Assembly: GCF_018448495.1 (NCBI RefSeq)
Contig: NZ_CP049902.1
Span: 1,488,001-1,552,000, forward strand
Source of the DNA: Psychrobacter sp. WY6
GTDB lineage: Bacteria; Pseudomonadota; Gammaproteobacteria; Pseudomonadales; Moraxellaceae
Length of the DNA stretch: 64,000 bases
Direction of reading: 5' to 3'
Position numbers and translations under genes: made by a program. Under the pieces are notes generated by a model, which was not told the DNA's origin, searched no databases, and saw only the letters and a program-made list of their open reading frames with translations. Below are positions 48,283 to 60,950 of this stretch, one piece after another. Positions within the stretch are counted from its first letter, which is position 1. Each line of letters opens with the position of its first letter.

Positions 48283-50318
48283 CTAACGATTAACCAATAA
48301 AGCGCGAATATTAGCCAAGTATTCATCAGCAACAGCTTCTGGGTCTTTCTTTGTCGCTTTTTTCTTTTTCGCCTTGGCTGGCCAGTCGATATGCTCTTCT
48401 GGTAACTCATCTAAAAAGCGCGATTCAGAAGTGACACGCATCTGACCGCCCGCACGGCGCTGAGTCGCTAGTGTCAATGTCAGCTCTCGACGCGCACGAG
48501 TAATGCCGACATACATCAAGCGCCGTTCTTCTTCGACCGTCTCGCTTAGGATAGAATTGCGGTGCGGTAGCATTTCTTCCTCAAGCCCCATGATATACAC
48601 AAAATCAAATTCCAAACCTTTTGCTGCATGCAAGGTCATCAAGTTAACCTTGTTGGTGTTTTCTTCTTCTTGCTGTTGCTCGAGCATATCCAGCAACACC
48701 AGCTTACGAATGATAGTATCAATGGTGCGATCTTCGTCTTCTTCGGCGCGATTAATCAGCGATTGAATACTAGTGTAGAGCATATCAATATTATCGATAC
48801 GGTTTTTTCTTGTTGCGGCGTTTTGGCGTCGCTACGCACAAAGTCGATATAACCCGTTTCATCAATCATTTGGCGGACGATAGGCACAGGGTCAGGATGC
48901 TGATCGAGCTCACGCGTATAATGTTCAATAAACTCACCGAACTCCTTTATCGTACCATAAGCCTTCGACGGTAAAACATGCGCGAGCCCTGCATGCGTAC
49001 AAGAAGCGAGTAGCGAGATGCTATGCTCTTGTGAAAATAAGCCTAACTTCTCTAGCGTTGCTGGCCCCATTCCACGCTTAGGCGTATTGATAATACGTAA
49101 AAACGCACTGTCGTCTTCAGGGTTCAGAATCAAACGTAGATAGCCCATGATGTCTTTGATTTCACTACGCGCAAAGAACGACTGACCACCCGACAACTTA
49201 TAGGGCACTTGCAGTTGACGCAACTGCGCCTCTAGCATGCGCGCCTGAAAGTTACTGCGATAAAGAACGGCATATTGCTCCCACTCATTACCGAAACGCA
49301 GTTTATGAGTGACAATCTCTTTTGCCACACGCTCAGACTCATCATCATCATTACGACAGTTAATAATGCGAATTTTTTCGCCTTGACCTTTATCTGACCA
49401 GAGTTTCTTTTCAAATAAATGCTCGTTATTGGTAATAACAGCGTTGGCAGAGGTCAAAATACGCGTGGTCGAGCGATAGTTTTGCTCAAGCATGACGATT
49501 TTGAGTTTTGGGAAATCTTCTTTGAGTAGCGCCATGTTTTCCGGTTTTGCACCGCGCCACGCATAGATAGATTGATCGTCATCGCCAACGACGGTAAAAC
49601 GCCCTTGCGGTCCGACTAAGTATTTAATCATCTCATACTGGGCGGTGTTGGTATCTTGATATTCATCGACGAGTAAGTAACGAATACGGTTTTGCCATTT
49701 ATCGCGCAGCTCTCTGTTTTCACGTAATATCTTGGTCGGCAGGACAATCAAATCATCGAAATCAACGGCGTTATAAGCACGCAAATTGCGCTCATATAAG
49801 GCATAGAGGGTCGCAAAAATCATGTCTTCTGGATCGTCTAAGGTTTCCATCGCCTTATCCGGTTCAATCAGATCGTTTTTCCAGTCAGAAATCATTTTAA
49901 TGGCTTTGCCGACCAATTCACGACTTTCAGCGCCGCTTAAATTATCACGCATCATCAGCTCCATCAGCAAACGCTTACTGTCGTCACTGTCCATGATGGA
50001 GAAGTTACCTTTGAGCGGGGTATGAATCAGCTCATAACGTAAAAACTGTAGCCCAAATTGGTGAAAGGTAGACACCGTCAGCCCGCGAGTTTTTTCACTC
50101 GGCAGCAATTTACTGACACGGGCTTTCATCTCGCGCGCCGCTTTATTGGTAAAGGTCACCGCGGTGATACGCTCGGCTGGCATGTTGCATTCTTCGATTA
50201 GATACGCAATCTTGCGGGTAATCACCGATGTCTTACCGGAGCCGGCACCTGCTAGCACAAGCAATGGACCGGATACGTAAAGCATCGCTTCTTGTTGTTT
50301 GGGATTAAGTTGACTCAT
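48283..50318 (-). CDS. rep: ATP-dependent DNA helicase Rep, frameshifted
   Basis: Rep is a 3'-5' SF1A helicase that clears proteins ahead of the replication fork. The start MSQLNPKQQEAMLYVSGPLLVLAGAGSGKTSVIT includes the Q motif and Walker A. Further motifs are TFTNKAAREMKAR, LLVDEYQDTN, VVGDDDQSIYAWRGA, MLEQNYRST and, after the shift, VNLMTLHAAKGLEFDFVYIMGLEE and EERRLMYVGITRARREL. A missing base near 48800 breaks the frame between QQEKTVSI and the continuation; repair gives about 678 residues, the Rep length. The start at 50318 is chosen over 50354 because the family begins there. Confidence 0.94.
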
Positions 50319-51216
50319 AAGGTGACCTGTAAGACAAAAGCAAAAAGAAAGCAAAAAAGGCGAGTGTTGATATCAAGCGTTGCTCAGTGAGATAAAAACA
50401 GCACGTATGAGGCAGATCGATAGCGCAAAATGGCAACATAGCATTATAGTTGGTTGCATCATTTCGATATCAAAACATGGCGTCGATAAGGTTAATCAAC
50501 CTATCCGCTAATCACGCTCATGACCATTAATATTTTGTGACAATTAATCAAGAGAGCCATCGTTAAAACAGCCGCTGATACTACCATGCAATTAGGCGGG
50601 ATTATAAAGCAAAAACCGTCACATTGGGGAGGAGTTCAAGGATCGGCACCCAGTAAAAAAGCGTTAATTTTTCGTGACTTATACTATATATACTAGCGTC
50701 CACTCAAAAATGTGGATTTGGGCTTAATATAAGGTAACGTCTATATCATAATTTATGGTAAAAAAAACATGTTTCTTTCGCCTATAAAGTGACCGTTCAA
50801 TACAGTTAAAAACTAGCTTTTAGGCACTGATATGCGTATAGTACGTAAATAATTTATGCCAGTTGTCTCGTCATTGTTGACCACGTGTAATGAGCTATTA
50901 AATCAATTAAATAAACTATCGAATATGATATTGATTTAATACGTTGATCTTACGTTGTTAGAAGATGCGTTAGGCGACCAGCCTTTCTCCGTTAATATCG
51001 GAGTATCTATAGTTGGTCATGTCTGACATCGTCGTCAATAAGCTTGATAATTGGTTATTACCAGCACAGTATCTATATGAGCCATTGAGTTATTAAGACC
51101 CAATGGCAGTTACTTTGTGTTTTCGTCTGCGTTATGCCAGTCGCCATTACCACTCTATAGTTTGTGAGTATGCGCGCTGCGCTTGACACTCGATTGGGTG
51201 AGGAGCACGTATTATC
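50319..51216. other. long spacer between rep and the nuo operon
   Basis: About 900 bases between divergent genes, with no protein gene that I can support. An 11-bp inverted repeat (ATTAAATCAAT at 50897-50907 with ATTGATTTAAT at 50930-50940, 22-base loop) and a small hairpin CTCCG TTAATAT CGGAG near 50987 are visible. The nuo promoter must lie here, but I find no clear sigma-70 pair. Confidence 0.5.
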
Positions 51217-51840
51217 ATGTCTGCTTTTAATTGGTCAGCCATTGCTTTTATCTTAGCCGCCATTGGGCTAGTGGTCTTTATGCTGGTTGTGCCGCGTTTG
51301 CTTGGCGGTCGCTCTCAGGGCTCACAAAAAGAAGAAGTATTTGAAGCGGGTGTTGTCGGAGCTGGCAACGCCCGTATTCGTTTGTCTGCCAAATTCTATT
51401 TGGTGGCAATCTTCTTCGTTATCTTTGATTTAGAAGCACTATATTTGTACGCTTATGCTGTTTCAGTACGTGAAGCAGGCTGGCTTGGCTTTGCCGCTGC
51501 CGCGATATTCATTACCATCTTGATTATAGGCTTGGTATACGAGCTCAGTCTGGGTGCGATGAATTGGGCACCATCGGACAAGCGCCGCAAGCAACCACGT
51601 CTATATGCAGCTCCAGCAGGTTTTAATTTGGCAGATATTACGCAGTTTGATGGCGTCGATGAGCTGATGGTCGATCCAACTGGCAAGATACCAGCCCAGT
51701 CTTCAGGGCAGATTAATGTCTCGAACAATATCGAGACCAACCGTCGTCACTTGCAAAATATCGATCATATTAATACTACTGGTAATGTGACTTCCATGGA
51801 TTTTGCTACATCTGCGCAACAAGACAAAGTCAAACGCTAA
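51217..51840 (+). CDS. nuoA: NADH-quinone oxidoreductase subunit A, with a long C-terminal tail
   Basis: NuoA is a small membrane subunit of complex I next to the quinone site. The core has three helices and the signatures EVFEAGVVGAGNARIRLSAKFYLVAIFFVIFDLEALYLYAYAV. The usual length is 120-150 residues; here 207. The extra tail from about residue 128 (RKQPRLYAAPAGFNLADITQFDGVDELMVDPTG...) is polar and unlike the core, ending TSAQQDKVKR. GAGGAG precedes the ATG. It is the first gene of the operon. Confidence 0.96.
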   Translation: MSAFNWSAIAFILAAIGLVVFMLVVPRLLGGRSQGSQKEEVFEAGVVGAGNARIRLSAKFYLVAIFFVIFDLEALYLYAYAVSVREAGWLGFAAAAIFITILIIGLVYELSLGAMNWAPSDKRRKQPRLYAAPAGFNLADITQFDGVDELMVDPTGKIPAQSSGQINVSNNIETNRRHLQNIDHINTTGNVTSMDFATSAQQDKVKR

Positions 51841-51960
51841 TCGCTTTTGACGGTCTTGTGGCACATTACTGCAAAATGGTCGCCTATTAATAATAGAAGT
51901 TAAGGCGATAGCGGAAGCAAGATGATTGCTGCGCTTCGCCTAATATAAAGGTTGTATGTT

Positions 51961-52629
51961 ATGAAATACACATTAACAAAAGCCAACCCTGATGCAGATG
52001 TCTATCCTGCACAGACCAGTCAAACGGTCAATGATCCAATCGAAGACGAAGTGAATAAAAACGTCTTTATGGGTCGTCTCGAAGACCTTGTCCATTCAAC
52101 AGCAAACTGGGGGCGCAAGCACTCACTTTGGCCATTTAACTTTGGCACCTCTTGCTGTTATGTCGAATATGCCACCACCCTAACCGCCGTTCATGATTTG
52201 TCACGTTTTGGTGCCGAAGTCATTCGCGCGTCGCCCCGTCAGGCGGATGTGATGATCGTTGCTGGTACTTGTTTTGTCAAAATGGCACCGGTTATTCAGC
52301 GCCTGTATGAGCAAATGCTTGAGCCAAAATGGGTTATCTCGATGGGCGCCTGTGCCAACTCTGGCGGTATGTATGATATCTATTCGGTCGTGCAAGGCGT
52401 GGATAAAATTATCCCTGTTGATGTCTATGTGCCCGGTTGTCCGCCGCGTCCAGAAGCGTTGATCCAAGGCTTGATGTTGCTGCAAGAGTCGATTACTAAA
52501 GAGCGTCGCCCGCTAGGTATTCATGTCAATGATCAGGGTATTTATCAGCCACAAATGACGCCTGAGCGTGACCGTAAGCAAGCAGATCGTATCGCTGTGA
52601 AAAACTTGCGTAGCCCAGACAGTATTTAA
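51961..52629 (+). CDS. nuoB: NADH-quinone oxidoreductase subunit B
   Basis: NuoB carries the terminal Fe-S cluster N2 that reduces quinone. Cluster ligands are seen in [12 protein letters not shown] (two adjacent Cys), [13 protein letters not shown] and [15 protein letters not shown]. The length is 222 residues. The start at 51961 ([11 protein letters not shown]) is chosen because AAAGG lies 9 bases upstream; the TTG at 51952 is too close. The frame is intact. A 20-bp repeat array separates it from nuoCD. Confidence 0.96.
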   Translation: MKYTLTKANPDADVYPAQTSQTVNDPIEDEVNKNVFMGRLEDLVHSTANWGRKHSLWPFNFGTSCCYVEYATTLTAVHDLSRFGAEVIRASPRQADVMIVAGTCFVKMAPVIQRLYEQMLEPKWVISMGACANSGGMYDIYSVVQGVDKIIPVDVYVPGCPPRPEALIQGLMLLQESITKERRPLGIHVNDQGIYQPQMTPERDRKQADRIAVKNLRSPDSI

Positions 52630-52757
52630 TCAGCGAGCCTGTAGCCAAACTGCATGTGATAAACAGCATTTAGGCATAAATTATTTGGCTATATCATGTT
52701 TTAGTTTGGCTCAATCATACACAATCCGTAAAAGTGCTCAGTACGCATATATTCATC

Positions 52758-52857
52758 GTAGTTCGCTTATGTTTAGCGTAGTTCAGTTATGATTAACATG
52801 GTTCAGTTATGATTAATGTAGCTCGGTTAGGCTCAACATAGCTCAATGATGATTAAT
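52758..52857 (+). repeat. 20-bp tandem repeat, five units, between nuoB and nuoCD
   Basis: Five 20-base units start at 52758, 52778, 52798, 52818 and 52838. They share the pattern GTAG(T/C)TC(A/G)(G/A)TTATGATTAA(C/T) with drift. The array fills the nuoB-nuoCD spacer and ends at the ribosome site of nuoCD. Confidence 0.85.
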
Positions 52858-52874
52858 GAAGGAATACATCATTC

Positions 52875-54644
52875 ATGGTCACGGTAGTCGAAAACATAGA
52901 TCCTAACATTAAGCCTGTTCCAGCGGTTATCACCGAGCTGGAGCAGAAGTATGCCGGTAAGTTTGTCGTGCAGCACACTGTGGATGAGATTCCAACGGTT
53001 TGGGTGGCACGTGCTGATTTGCTGGATATTCTTCTATACCTGCGTAAATTACCCCAGCCATACGTCATGCTATTTGACTTGTCAGCGATAGATGAGCGTC
53101 TGCGTCAGCATCGCCAAGGGTTGCCTGACAGTGACTTTACAGTGTTTTATCACCTAATGTCGCTTGAGCGTAATAGTGATGTGCGTATTAAAGTCGCGCT
53201 GAGTGAAGACGATGTCAATGTACCGAGCGCTACGCAGATTTGGCCAAATGCCAACTGGTACGAGCGTGAAGTGTGGGACATGTTCGGTATTGTCTTTACC
53301 GGTCATCCGCATTTGACCCGTATTCTATTACCAAAATACTGGGAAGGTCATCCACTGCGTAAAGAGTATCATGCGCGTGCAACGGAATTTACCCCGTACT
53401 TCTTGAACACTGCCAAGCAGCAATACGAGCAAGAAAACTTGCGTTTTGTCCCAGAAGAGTGGGGCATGAAGCGTTCAGGTCGTGATGAAGACTTTATGTT
53501 CTTGAACATCGGTCCTAACCATCCTTCTGCTCACGGTGCATTCCGTTTAGTACTACAGCTTGATGGTGAAGAAGTCGTCGATTGTATCCCTGATATCGGC
53601 TATCACCATCGCGGCGCAGAGAAGATGGCTGAGCGTCAAACTTGGCATTCATTTATTCCTTATACCGACCGTATCGATTACCTCGGTGGCGTGATGAATG
53701 AGCTGCCGTACATCATGTCGGTTGAAAAGCTTGCTGGAATTACGATTCCACCGCGCGCTGAAACCATTCGCGTGATGATGAGCGAGTTTTTTCGTATTAC
53801 CAATAACTTACTGTTTGTTGGTACGTTTATTCAGGATGCGGGCGGCATGACCCCGGTATTCTATATGTTTACCGATCGCCAAAAAGCCTATGACGTCATC
53901 GAAGCCGTGACTGGCTATCGTATGCATCCTGCTTGGTTCCGTATCGGCGGTACGGCTGCTGATCTGCCACGTGGCTGGCAGCGTCTGGTTCGCGAATTCT
54001 TGGATTGGATGCCAAAACGCTTGGACGAATATGTCAAAGCGGCATTGCAAAATAGCGTGCTCAAAGGTCGTACCCAAGGTGTTGCGCAGATAATGCTAAG
54101 CAAGCACTTGCTTGGGGCGTGACGGGCGCTGGTCTGCGAGCGACAGGCGTTGATTTTGATCTGCGTAAAGCGCGTCCATACATGGGCTATGAGAATTACG
54201 ATTTTGAAGTGCCAGTGGGTTACAACGGTGACGCTTATGATCGCTGTATGGTCAAGGTCGAAGAGATGCGTCAGTCGTTACGTATCATTCGCCAGTGTAT
54301 GGACAATATGCCACAAGGCCCTTATAAAGCCGATCATCCACTCGCTGTACCACCGCCAAAAGACCGTACCTTAAACGATATTGAAACCTTGATTAATCAC
54401 TTTATCTCAGTATTGGGGTGTGATGCCAGCGGGCGAGTGTACGACAATTGTAGAAGCGACCAAAGGTTTGAACAGCTATTACATCACCTCAGATAAGGCG
54501 ACGATGAGCTATCGTACCCGTATCCGTACGCCGACGTTTGCACATTTACAGCAGATGCCATCGGTGATTAATGGTTCGCTCGTTTCTGATGCCATCATGT
54601 ATTTGGCATCGATTGATATCGTAATGGCCGACTGTGATCGTTAG
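52875..54644 (+). CDS. nuoCD: NADH-quinone oxidoreductase fused subunit C/D, two frameshifts
   Basis: NuoC and NuoD are peripheral-arm subunits near quinone. They are fused here as in E. coli. The C part (residues about 1-185) has [37 protein letters not shown]; the D part has [36 protein letters not shown] and the C-terminal DIVMADCDR. Frame errors fall near 54105 ([18 protein letters not shown]) and near 54415 (between ISVL and [16 protein letters not shown]). The repaired length is about 590 residues. Confidence 0.96.
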
Positions 54645-54831
54645 TACCGTGATCGCTAATACTTTAGTCTAATGCTTTGATCAGAAAATTATCGTTATTA
54701 AAGAAATACGTTTATCAATATATCATTGCCAAATGGCACACCAAAATGCTGATATCTTGCCATGTAGCGACACTCATAAGACTGTCGTTATTAGCTGATA
54801 AAGCGTGATGAGTGAGGACAGATAGAAGACT

Positions 54832-55340
54832 ATGAAAATTGTTTCCGACAAAATGCCAAAAGTAGATGTGGCAAGCATCCTCACTAGCGAGGAAATTGCG
54901 GCTATTCATGAGTTTATGCACCATTACCCACAAGCGCGTGCTGCTTCGCTCGATGCGCTAAAGATTGTGCAAAAGCGCAACGGCTGGGTCGATGACGCAC
55001 AAGTGAATGCCATTGCCAATATTCTAGACATTCCGATGTCAGATATGGACGGAGTCGCCACTTTCTTTAACCGTATTTATCGTCAGCCTGTCGGTCGCCA
55101 CGTCATCCTTATTTGTGATTCAGTGGCTGTTTCTTGACAGGCTATGAAGCCTTGTCTGCTGAGATCAGATCGCAGCTGGGTATTGAGTATGGTCAGACGA
55201 CGGCTGATGGTCGCTTTACGCTATTGCCAATTTGCTGCTTAGGTAACTGTGACAAAGGCCCTGCTGTGTTGATTGACGAAGACACCTATGGTCCAGTACA
55301 GCCCGAAGAAGTCACGCAATTATTGGAGCTATACGCATGA
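54832..55340 (+). CDS. nuoE: NADH-quinone oxidoreductase subunit E, frameshifted
   Basis: NuoE binds the [2Fe-2S] cluster N1a of the NADH-oxidising module. The product has DALKIVQKRNGWVDD, MDGVATFFNRIYRQPVGRHVILICDS, then LPICCLGNCDKGPAVLIDEDTYG. A missing T near 55124 breaks the frame at ICDSVA; repair gives ICDSVACFLTGYE and restores the second cluster Cys. The length is about 169 residues. Its TGA overlaps the nuoF ATG. Confidence 0.95.
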
Positions 55341-56760
55341 GATTAACGCTTTCAGAGCAGATTGCTCAACGTAGTCAAGGCAAAGCACCTAGCCAGCTCA
55401 ATGAGCAGAGCATTCCAATTTATGGTGATAAAGCCACAGCGACTAGCGAAACCAAACCGTTAACATGGCGTCTAGCACATCATGATGCCGTACTAGATTT
55501 GACCACCTATGAGTCGTTAAAAGGCTTTGATGGCTTAAAGCAAGCTTGAGTCAATCGCCTAAAGAAGTCGGGAATATGATCAAAGCTGCCAACGTCAGAG
55601 GTCGCGGCGGTGCAGGTTTTAATGCTGGTTTGAAGTGGACATTCATGTCACCACCAGATGGTTTACCTCGTTATCTCATCTGTAATGCTGATGAAATGGA
55701 GCCGGGTACCTTTAAAGATCGTCTATTGATGGAGCGTCTACCGTTTCAGCTGATTGAAGGTATGTTGATTACCGCACATGCGATTGGTGCGACTGACGGT
55801 TATATCTTTATCCGTGGTGAATATATCTTAGCCGCCCAGCGTCTGGTCACTGCCATCGAAGAATGCTTGGCTAACAATCTCATGGGCAAGAACATTCTAG
55901 GCTCAGATTTTAGTTTTAATCTGCATGTGCATACTGGCGCTGGACGTTATATTTGCGGTGAAGAAACCGCATTGATTAATTGCTTAGAAGGTCGCCGTGC
56001 TAATCCACGTACCAAGCCACCTTTCCCGCAAATTTCTGGTGCATGGGGTCGTCCAACCGTCGTCAACAACGTTGAAACCTTGTGTAACATGCCAGCCATC
56101 CTAAACCATGGTGTTGAATGGTATCAGTCATTATCTAACATCAAAGGCAAGAGCCAGACACCGGGTACCAAACTGTTTGGCTGCTCAGGTTTAGTCAATG
56201 ACCCAGGTCTGTGGGAGTTACCGTTTGGTTATACGGCACGCGAAATCATTGAAGATTTAGCGGGTGGTATGCAAGATGGTAAAACCCTCAAAGCTTGGCT
56301 ACCGGGCGGTGCCTCTACTGACTTTTTAACCACTGAGCATTTAGATGTGGTGGTGGATTTTGACACCATTCAAAAAGCAGGTAGCCGTATGGGTACTGGG
56401 CTAATTATGGTCGTTGATGAAGCACAAGATATGGTGCCACTCGTTCGTAATCTCGAGATTTTCTTCCAACGCGAATCCTGCGGTTGGTGTACGCCATGCC
56501 GTGACGGTCTGCCTTGGGGTGTCAAATTGCTTACCGCTATCAATGATGGTGAAGGGCAAGTCGGCGATGTCGAAAAACTAGAAGGCCTCACGCGTGACTT
56601 ATGGATTGGTAAAACTTTCTGTGCACATGCGCCAGGTGCGATGGAACCACTGATGAGTGCGATTAAATATTTCCGTCCAGAGTTTGATCAAAAAATCGCG
56701 CAGGCGGTTGGTGTCGATGTCATTGATGCGGCAGCCAATCAACAGCCAGAAGTGAAATAA
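55337..56760 (+). CDS. nuoF: NADH-quinone oxidoreductase subunit F, frameshifted
   Basis: NuoF binds NADH, FMN and a [4Fe-4S] cluster. The N-terminal part ([20 protein letters not shown]) is followed by [42 protein letters not shown] (FMN/NADH glycine-rich site) and [24 protein letters not shown]. The cluster motif is [17 protein letters not shown] missing T near 55545 makes a TGA after LKQA; the frame continues without a gap. The length is about 474 residues. Confidence 0.96.
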
Positions 56761-56770
56761 GGAGAGCGGC

Positions 56771-59700
56771 ATGGCAGTCATACATATTGATGGAACCACT
56801 GTCGAAGTAGATAGCGCAGATAACTTGCTACAAGCCTGCTTATCACTCGGCATTGATGTGCCGTATTTTTGTTATCACCCAGCCCTTGGCTCAGTAGGGT
56901 CGTGCCGTCAGTGCGCGGTCAAGCAATTCCAAAATAAAGAAGACATGGAAGCAGGTCGCGGCCGTCTTGTGATGTCATGTATGGTCGCTCCGGGCGATGA
57001 CATGTATATCTCTGTCACTGACGATGAAGCCAAAGCATTCCGCAAGTCGATGGTTGAGCTACTGATGACCAACCATCCACATGACTGTCCAACTTGTGAA
57101 GAGGGCGGACATTGCCATCTGCAAGACATGACGTATATGTCAGGTCATAGCCGTCGTCGTTATCGCTTTACCAAACGCACCCATCATAACCAAGAGCTTG
57201 GCCCATTCATCGCGCATGAGATGAACCGCTGTATCGCTTGCTATCGCTGTGTCCGTTTTTATAAAGACTATGCGGGCGGCGAAGATTTGGGTGTTTACGG
57301 CTCAAACAACCGCGTTTACTTTGGTCGTGACAAAGATGGTCAGTTCGAAAGCGAATTCTCAGGTAACTTAACGGAAGTATGCCCAACGGGTGTATTTACC
57401 GAAAAACGCATTCAGAGCGCTACAACCGTAAGTGGGACATGCAGTATGCACCAAGCATTTGCCATGGTTGCTCAGCAGGTTGTAATATCTCACCGGGTGA
57501 GCGTTATGGTGAATTGCGCCGTATCGAAAACCGCTACAACGGTGAAGTGAACCGCTATTTCTTATGTGACCGTGGTCGCTTTGGTTACGGCTATGTCAAT
57601 CGTGACGATCGTCCAACCCAAGCGCTTGAGCGTATCAACGATAAGCATGTCAAAATCAATATTGACTATGCACTTGATGAAACCATCAAACGACTCAAAG
57701 ACAAAAAAGTCATTGGTATTGGCTCACCTCGTGCCAGTTTAGAAACCAACTTTGCACTAAAAAATCTGGTTGGCTTTGATAAGTTTTCAACAGGTCTCAA
57801 TCATCAGCAGCAAGCATTGGTTAATAAATGCATCGAAGTATTGAGTACTGATGGCATTTATAACCCAAGCATGACTGATATCGAAAGCTATGATGCGGTA
57901 TTGGTATTGGGTGAAGATATCACTCAAACCTCATCACGTGTCGCGCTGTCAGTACGCCAAGCGGCAAAAAATGAAGGCCTGAAAATGGCAGCGGCATTGC
58001 AAACGCAGTCTTGGCTTGCAGAACCGGTTAAACGTATTGCTCAAGATGCGTTAAGCCCAGTTTATGTCATCGACGTGGTGCAAACTAAGCTAGAAGACAT
58101 CAGTAAAGTCAGTGTGGTAGCAACGCCTGAAGACATCACTAAGCTTGGCTTTAAAGTCGCTGATGAGATTGCTAACTTCGCTGATGATTTAGCAGAAATA
58201 ACAGACCCACAAGCGGCTGATCAAGATGTCGATACTGCTACTAGTACTAATGCCAGTACTGAGACTGACGGTATGCAAGCATTAGCGAAGCAAATCGCTT
58301 ATGACTTGATTCAAGCGGATAAGCCATTGGTTATCTCGGGTAGCAGTTTATCCTCTACGGCTTTGATTGAAGCAGCGGCGCAGATTACTCAAGCATTGAC
58401 CCAAAAACGCTCAGCCATTAAAGCGACTGAACAGCAGCAAGTGGACACGTATAATGCTCAAGTCCGTGATGAGCAAGCGCAAATAGAAGATAAAGAGCTA
58501 TCCGCTAAACCAAACAAACCTGAAACCGGTGTTGATACAGAAACGCAAGACAATGTAGAACGCGCTCCTGCTAAAAAACTTGAGCTGAAAGAAGTAAACA
58601 GTAAATATCAGGCACAAGCAGGTATCTACTTAACAGTTACCGATGCCAATAGCATGGGTGTTTGCATGCTTGGCGGTCAATCAGTCGAAGAATTACTGGC
58701 GACTGATTTTGATGTGGTCATCGTCGCTGAAAATCAGCTGACTGATGCCATCGATGCCAATAAATTGACGCAGCTATTATCTGATAAAACTGTCATTGCA
58801 CTGGATCATCAGCTACTTGATTGGCACAAAGATGTCGATATTGTATTACCTGCGGCTAGTTTTGCAGAAGCAGACGGTACGCTGATATCGGCTGAAGGTC
58901 GTGCACAGCGCTTCTTCCAAGTTTACGACAACGAATACTATCATCCGATGAGCAGTATTAAAGAAGGCTGGCGCTGGTTACATGCAGTGCATAGCAGCAT
59001 CGAAGGTCGTGATGTTGATTGGACGCAGCTAGATGACGTCATCAATGCATTGATCGTAACGCACCCTAAGCTTGCTGGGATTAAAGGCGCTGCACCTGAT
59101 GCCGATTACCGTATGACGGGTCTTAAAATTGCTCGTCAGCCGCGTCGTTATTCAGGCCGTACCGCCATGCGTGCGCCGATATCCGTACATGAGCCGATGC
59201 AACCAAAAGATTTAGACACCGGTTTGACTTTCTCAATGGAAGGTTATAGTGGTAAAGAAACCCCAAGCTCGATGATTCCTTTTGCCAATGCGGCAGGTTG
59301 GAACTCACCACAAGCGTGGAATAAATACCAAGACAAGGTCGGTGGTCATCTAAAAAATGGCGACCCAGGTGTGCGCATGTTCGATCAGCTAGCACGTTTA
59401 GAAACACGTCAATATGTTGCACCAGATGCCATGTCTGCGACGACGACCGATATGCAGCAAGGACAAGCCAAACTGGTGCCTATCAATAATATTTATGCCA
59501 GCTCTATGATGGCGTCACGTAGCCCAGTGGTTGCGGAGCAACTGCCTGTTGCTGCATGGCGTATCGGGATGGATGATGCTAAGGACTGGAACATCGCTAA
59601 TGGCGATTACTTAGCGATTGAAATCGATAAGCAACAAATTACCTTACCAGTACAGATTGTCGGTTATTTAGCAGAAGGCTGTATTGGTTACCCAGTTGGT

Positions 59701-59850
59701 CAGGTGAGTATTATTCATCCATCAATGGCAGCGTCGGTTCGTAAAGTGGATGCACCAGTGACGATGATGGGTAGCATAGCTAACGATATGATGAACAATA
59801 ACGATGCTGCGCAAATGAATACAGCACCGACCACCACACAGGAGGTGTAA
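56771..59850 (+). CDS. nuoG: NADH-quinone oxidoreductase subunit G with extra acidic segments, frameshifted
   Basis: NuoG is the largest peripheral subunit and carries several Fe-S clusters. The N-terminus has the [2Fe-2S] ferredoxin motif [16 protein letters not shown], then [16 protein letters not shown] and CIACYRC, and a molybdopterin-type domain follows ([20 protein letters not shown]). A missing A in the run near 57400 breaks the frame; repair reads [16 protein letters not shown]. The product of about 1026 residues is longer than the usual 900. Extra Asp/Glu/Gln/Thr-rich stretches lie near residues 470-490 and 545-612 ([26 protein letters not shown] and after), inside the molybdopterin-like domain. 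Confidence 0.95.
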
Positions 59851-59851
59851 T

Positions 59852-60895
59852 ATGCAAGTTACCCGTATTATCCCTGATGTGCCAAGCTTCTTGGCTGGTA
59901 GCATGAGCTTTGATGCTTGGTCCATTTTATTTATGGTCGGGCAATCACTGGTCATCTTCTTGGTCGTGGTTATGGTTGCCGCTATGATGATTGTCTATGA
60001 GCGCCGCATGCTAGCTTTATGGCAGGATCGTTACGGTCCAAACCGCGTCGGACCCTTTGGTTCGTTGCAGCTGGTTGCTGATATGCTCAAAATCTTCTTT
60101 AAAGAAGATTGGACGCCAAACTTTACCGATAAGTTTATGTTTACGTTGGCACCTGCGGTCGCGATGTTTACCGCATTGGCCTCATTTGCCATTATTCCTA
60201 TCTCGCCAACGCTTGGTGTGGCTGATTGGGATATCGGTATTCTGTTCTTCTTTGCGATGGCAGGTATTGCTGTCTATGCCGTGATGTTCGGTGGTTGGGC
60301 GTCTGCCAATAAATTCTCACTACTCGGCGGGCTACGTTCAGCAGCACAAACGATCAGTTATGAAGTCTTCTTGGGCTTATCACTGATGGGCGTGGTTGCA
60401 TTAACCGGCTCATTTAACTTGCGCGCCATTGTTGAGGCGCAAATCGACGGCTGGTATATCATTCCGCAGTTTTTTGGCTTTTTGACCTTTGTCGTTGCTG
60501 GTGTTGCAGTCACCCATAGACATCCATTTGATCAGCCAGAAGCAGAACAAGAGCTAGCTGAAGGCTATCATGTTGAATATTCTGGCATGAAGTTCGGTAT
60601 GTTCTTTATTGGCGAATATGTCAACGTTGTACTGATTTCTGCCTTGATGACTTGCCTATTTTTTGGCGGTTGGTTGGCACCTTTTAACTTAGATATTCCA
60701 TTTATTCCACCAGCTTTTTGGTTCATGATTAAAACGCTGTTCTTTATGACCATGTTTATTTTGGCTCGAGGCTCACTCATGCGTCCGCGTTATGATCAAG
60801 TGATGAACTTTGGCTGGAAAGTTTGTCTGCCAGTAACGCTGATTAATCTGTTGGTTACTGCTGCGGTCATTTTGATCTTTTCCCCAACGTTGTAG
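59852..60895 (+). CDS. nuoH: NADH-quinone oxidoreductase subunit H
   Basis: NuoH is the membrane subunit that forms much of the quinone chamber and links it to proton pumping. It shows eight or so helices in 347 residues, with [40 protein letters not shown] and the [25 protein letters not shown] loop that faces the quinone. GGAGG lies just before the ATG at 59852, two bases after nuoG. The frame is intact. Confidence 0.97.
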   Translation: MQVTRIIPDVPSFLAGSMSFDAWSILFMVGQSLVIFLVVVMVAAMMIVYERRMLALWQDRYGPNRVGPFGSLQLVADMLKIFFKEDWTPNFTDKFMFTLAPAVAMFTALASFAIIPISPTLGVADWDIGILFFFAMAGIAVYAVMFGGWASANKFSLLGGLRSAAQTISYEVFLGLSLMGVVALTGSFNLRAIVEAQIDGWYIIPQFFGFLTFVVAGVAVTHRHPFDQPEAEQELAEGYHVEYSGMKFGMFFIGEYVNVVLISALMTCLFFGGWLAPFNLDIPFIPPAFWFMIKTLFFMTMFILARGSLMRPRYDQVMNFGWKVCLPVTLINLLVTAAVILIFSPTL

Positions 60896-60950
60896 TCATC
60901 ATTAGCCATCATTGATGAACTAGGGTAAAGCTGATAAGGATAATAATCCC

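Noticed and set aside
46687-52857. CRISPR arrays at the tandem-repeat loci
   Set aside because: The units are directly adjacent with no unique spacers, and no cas genes are present.
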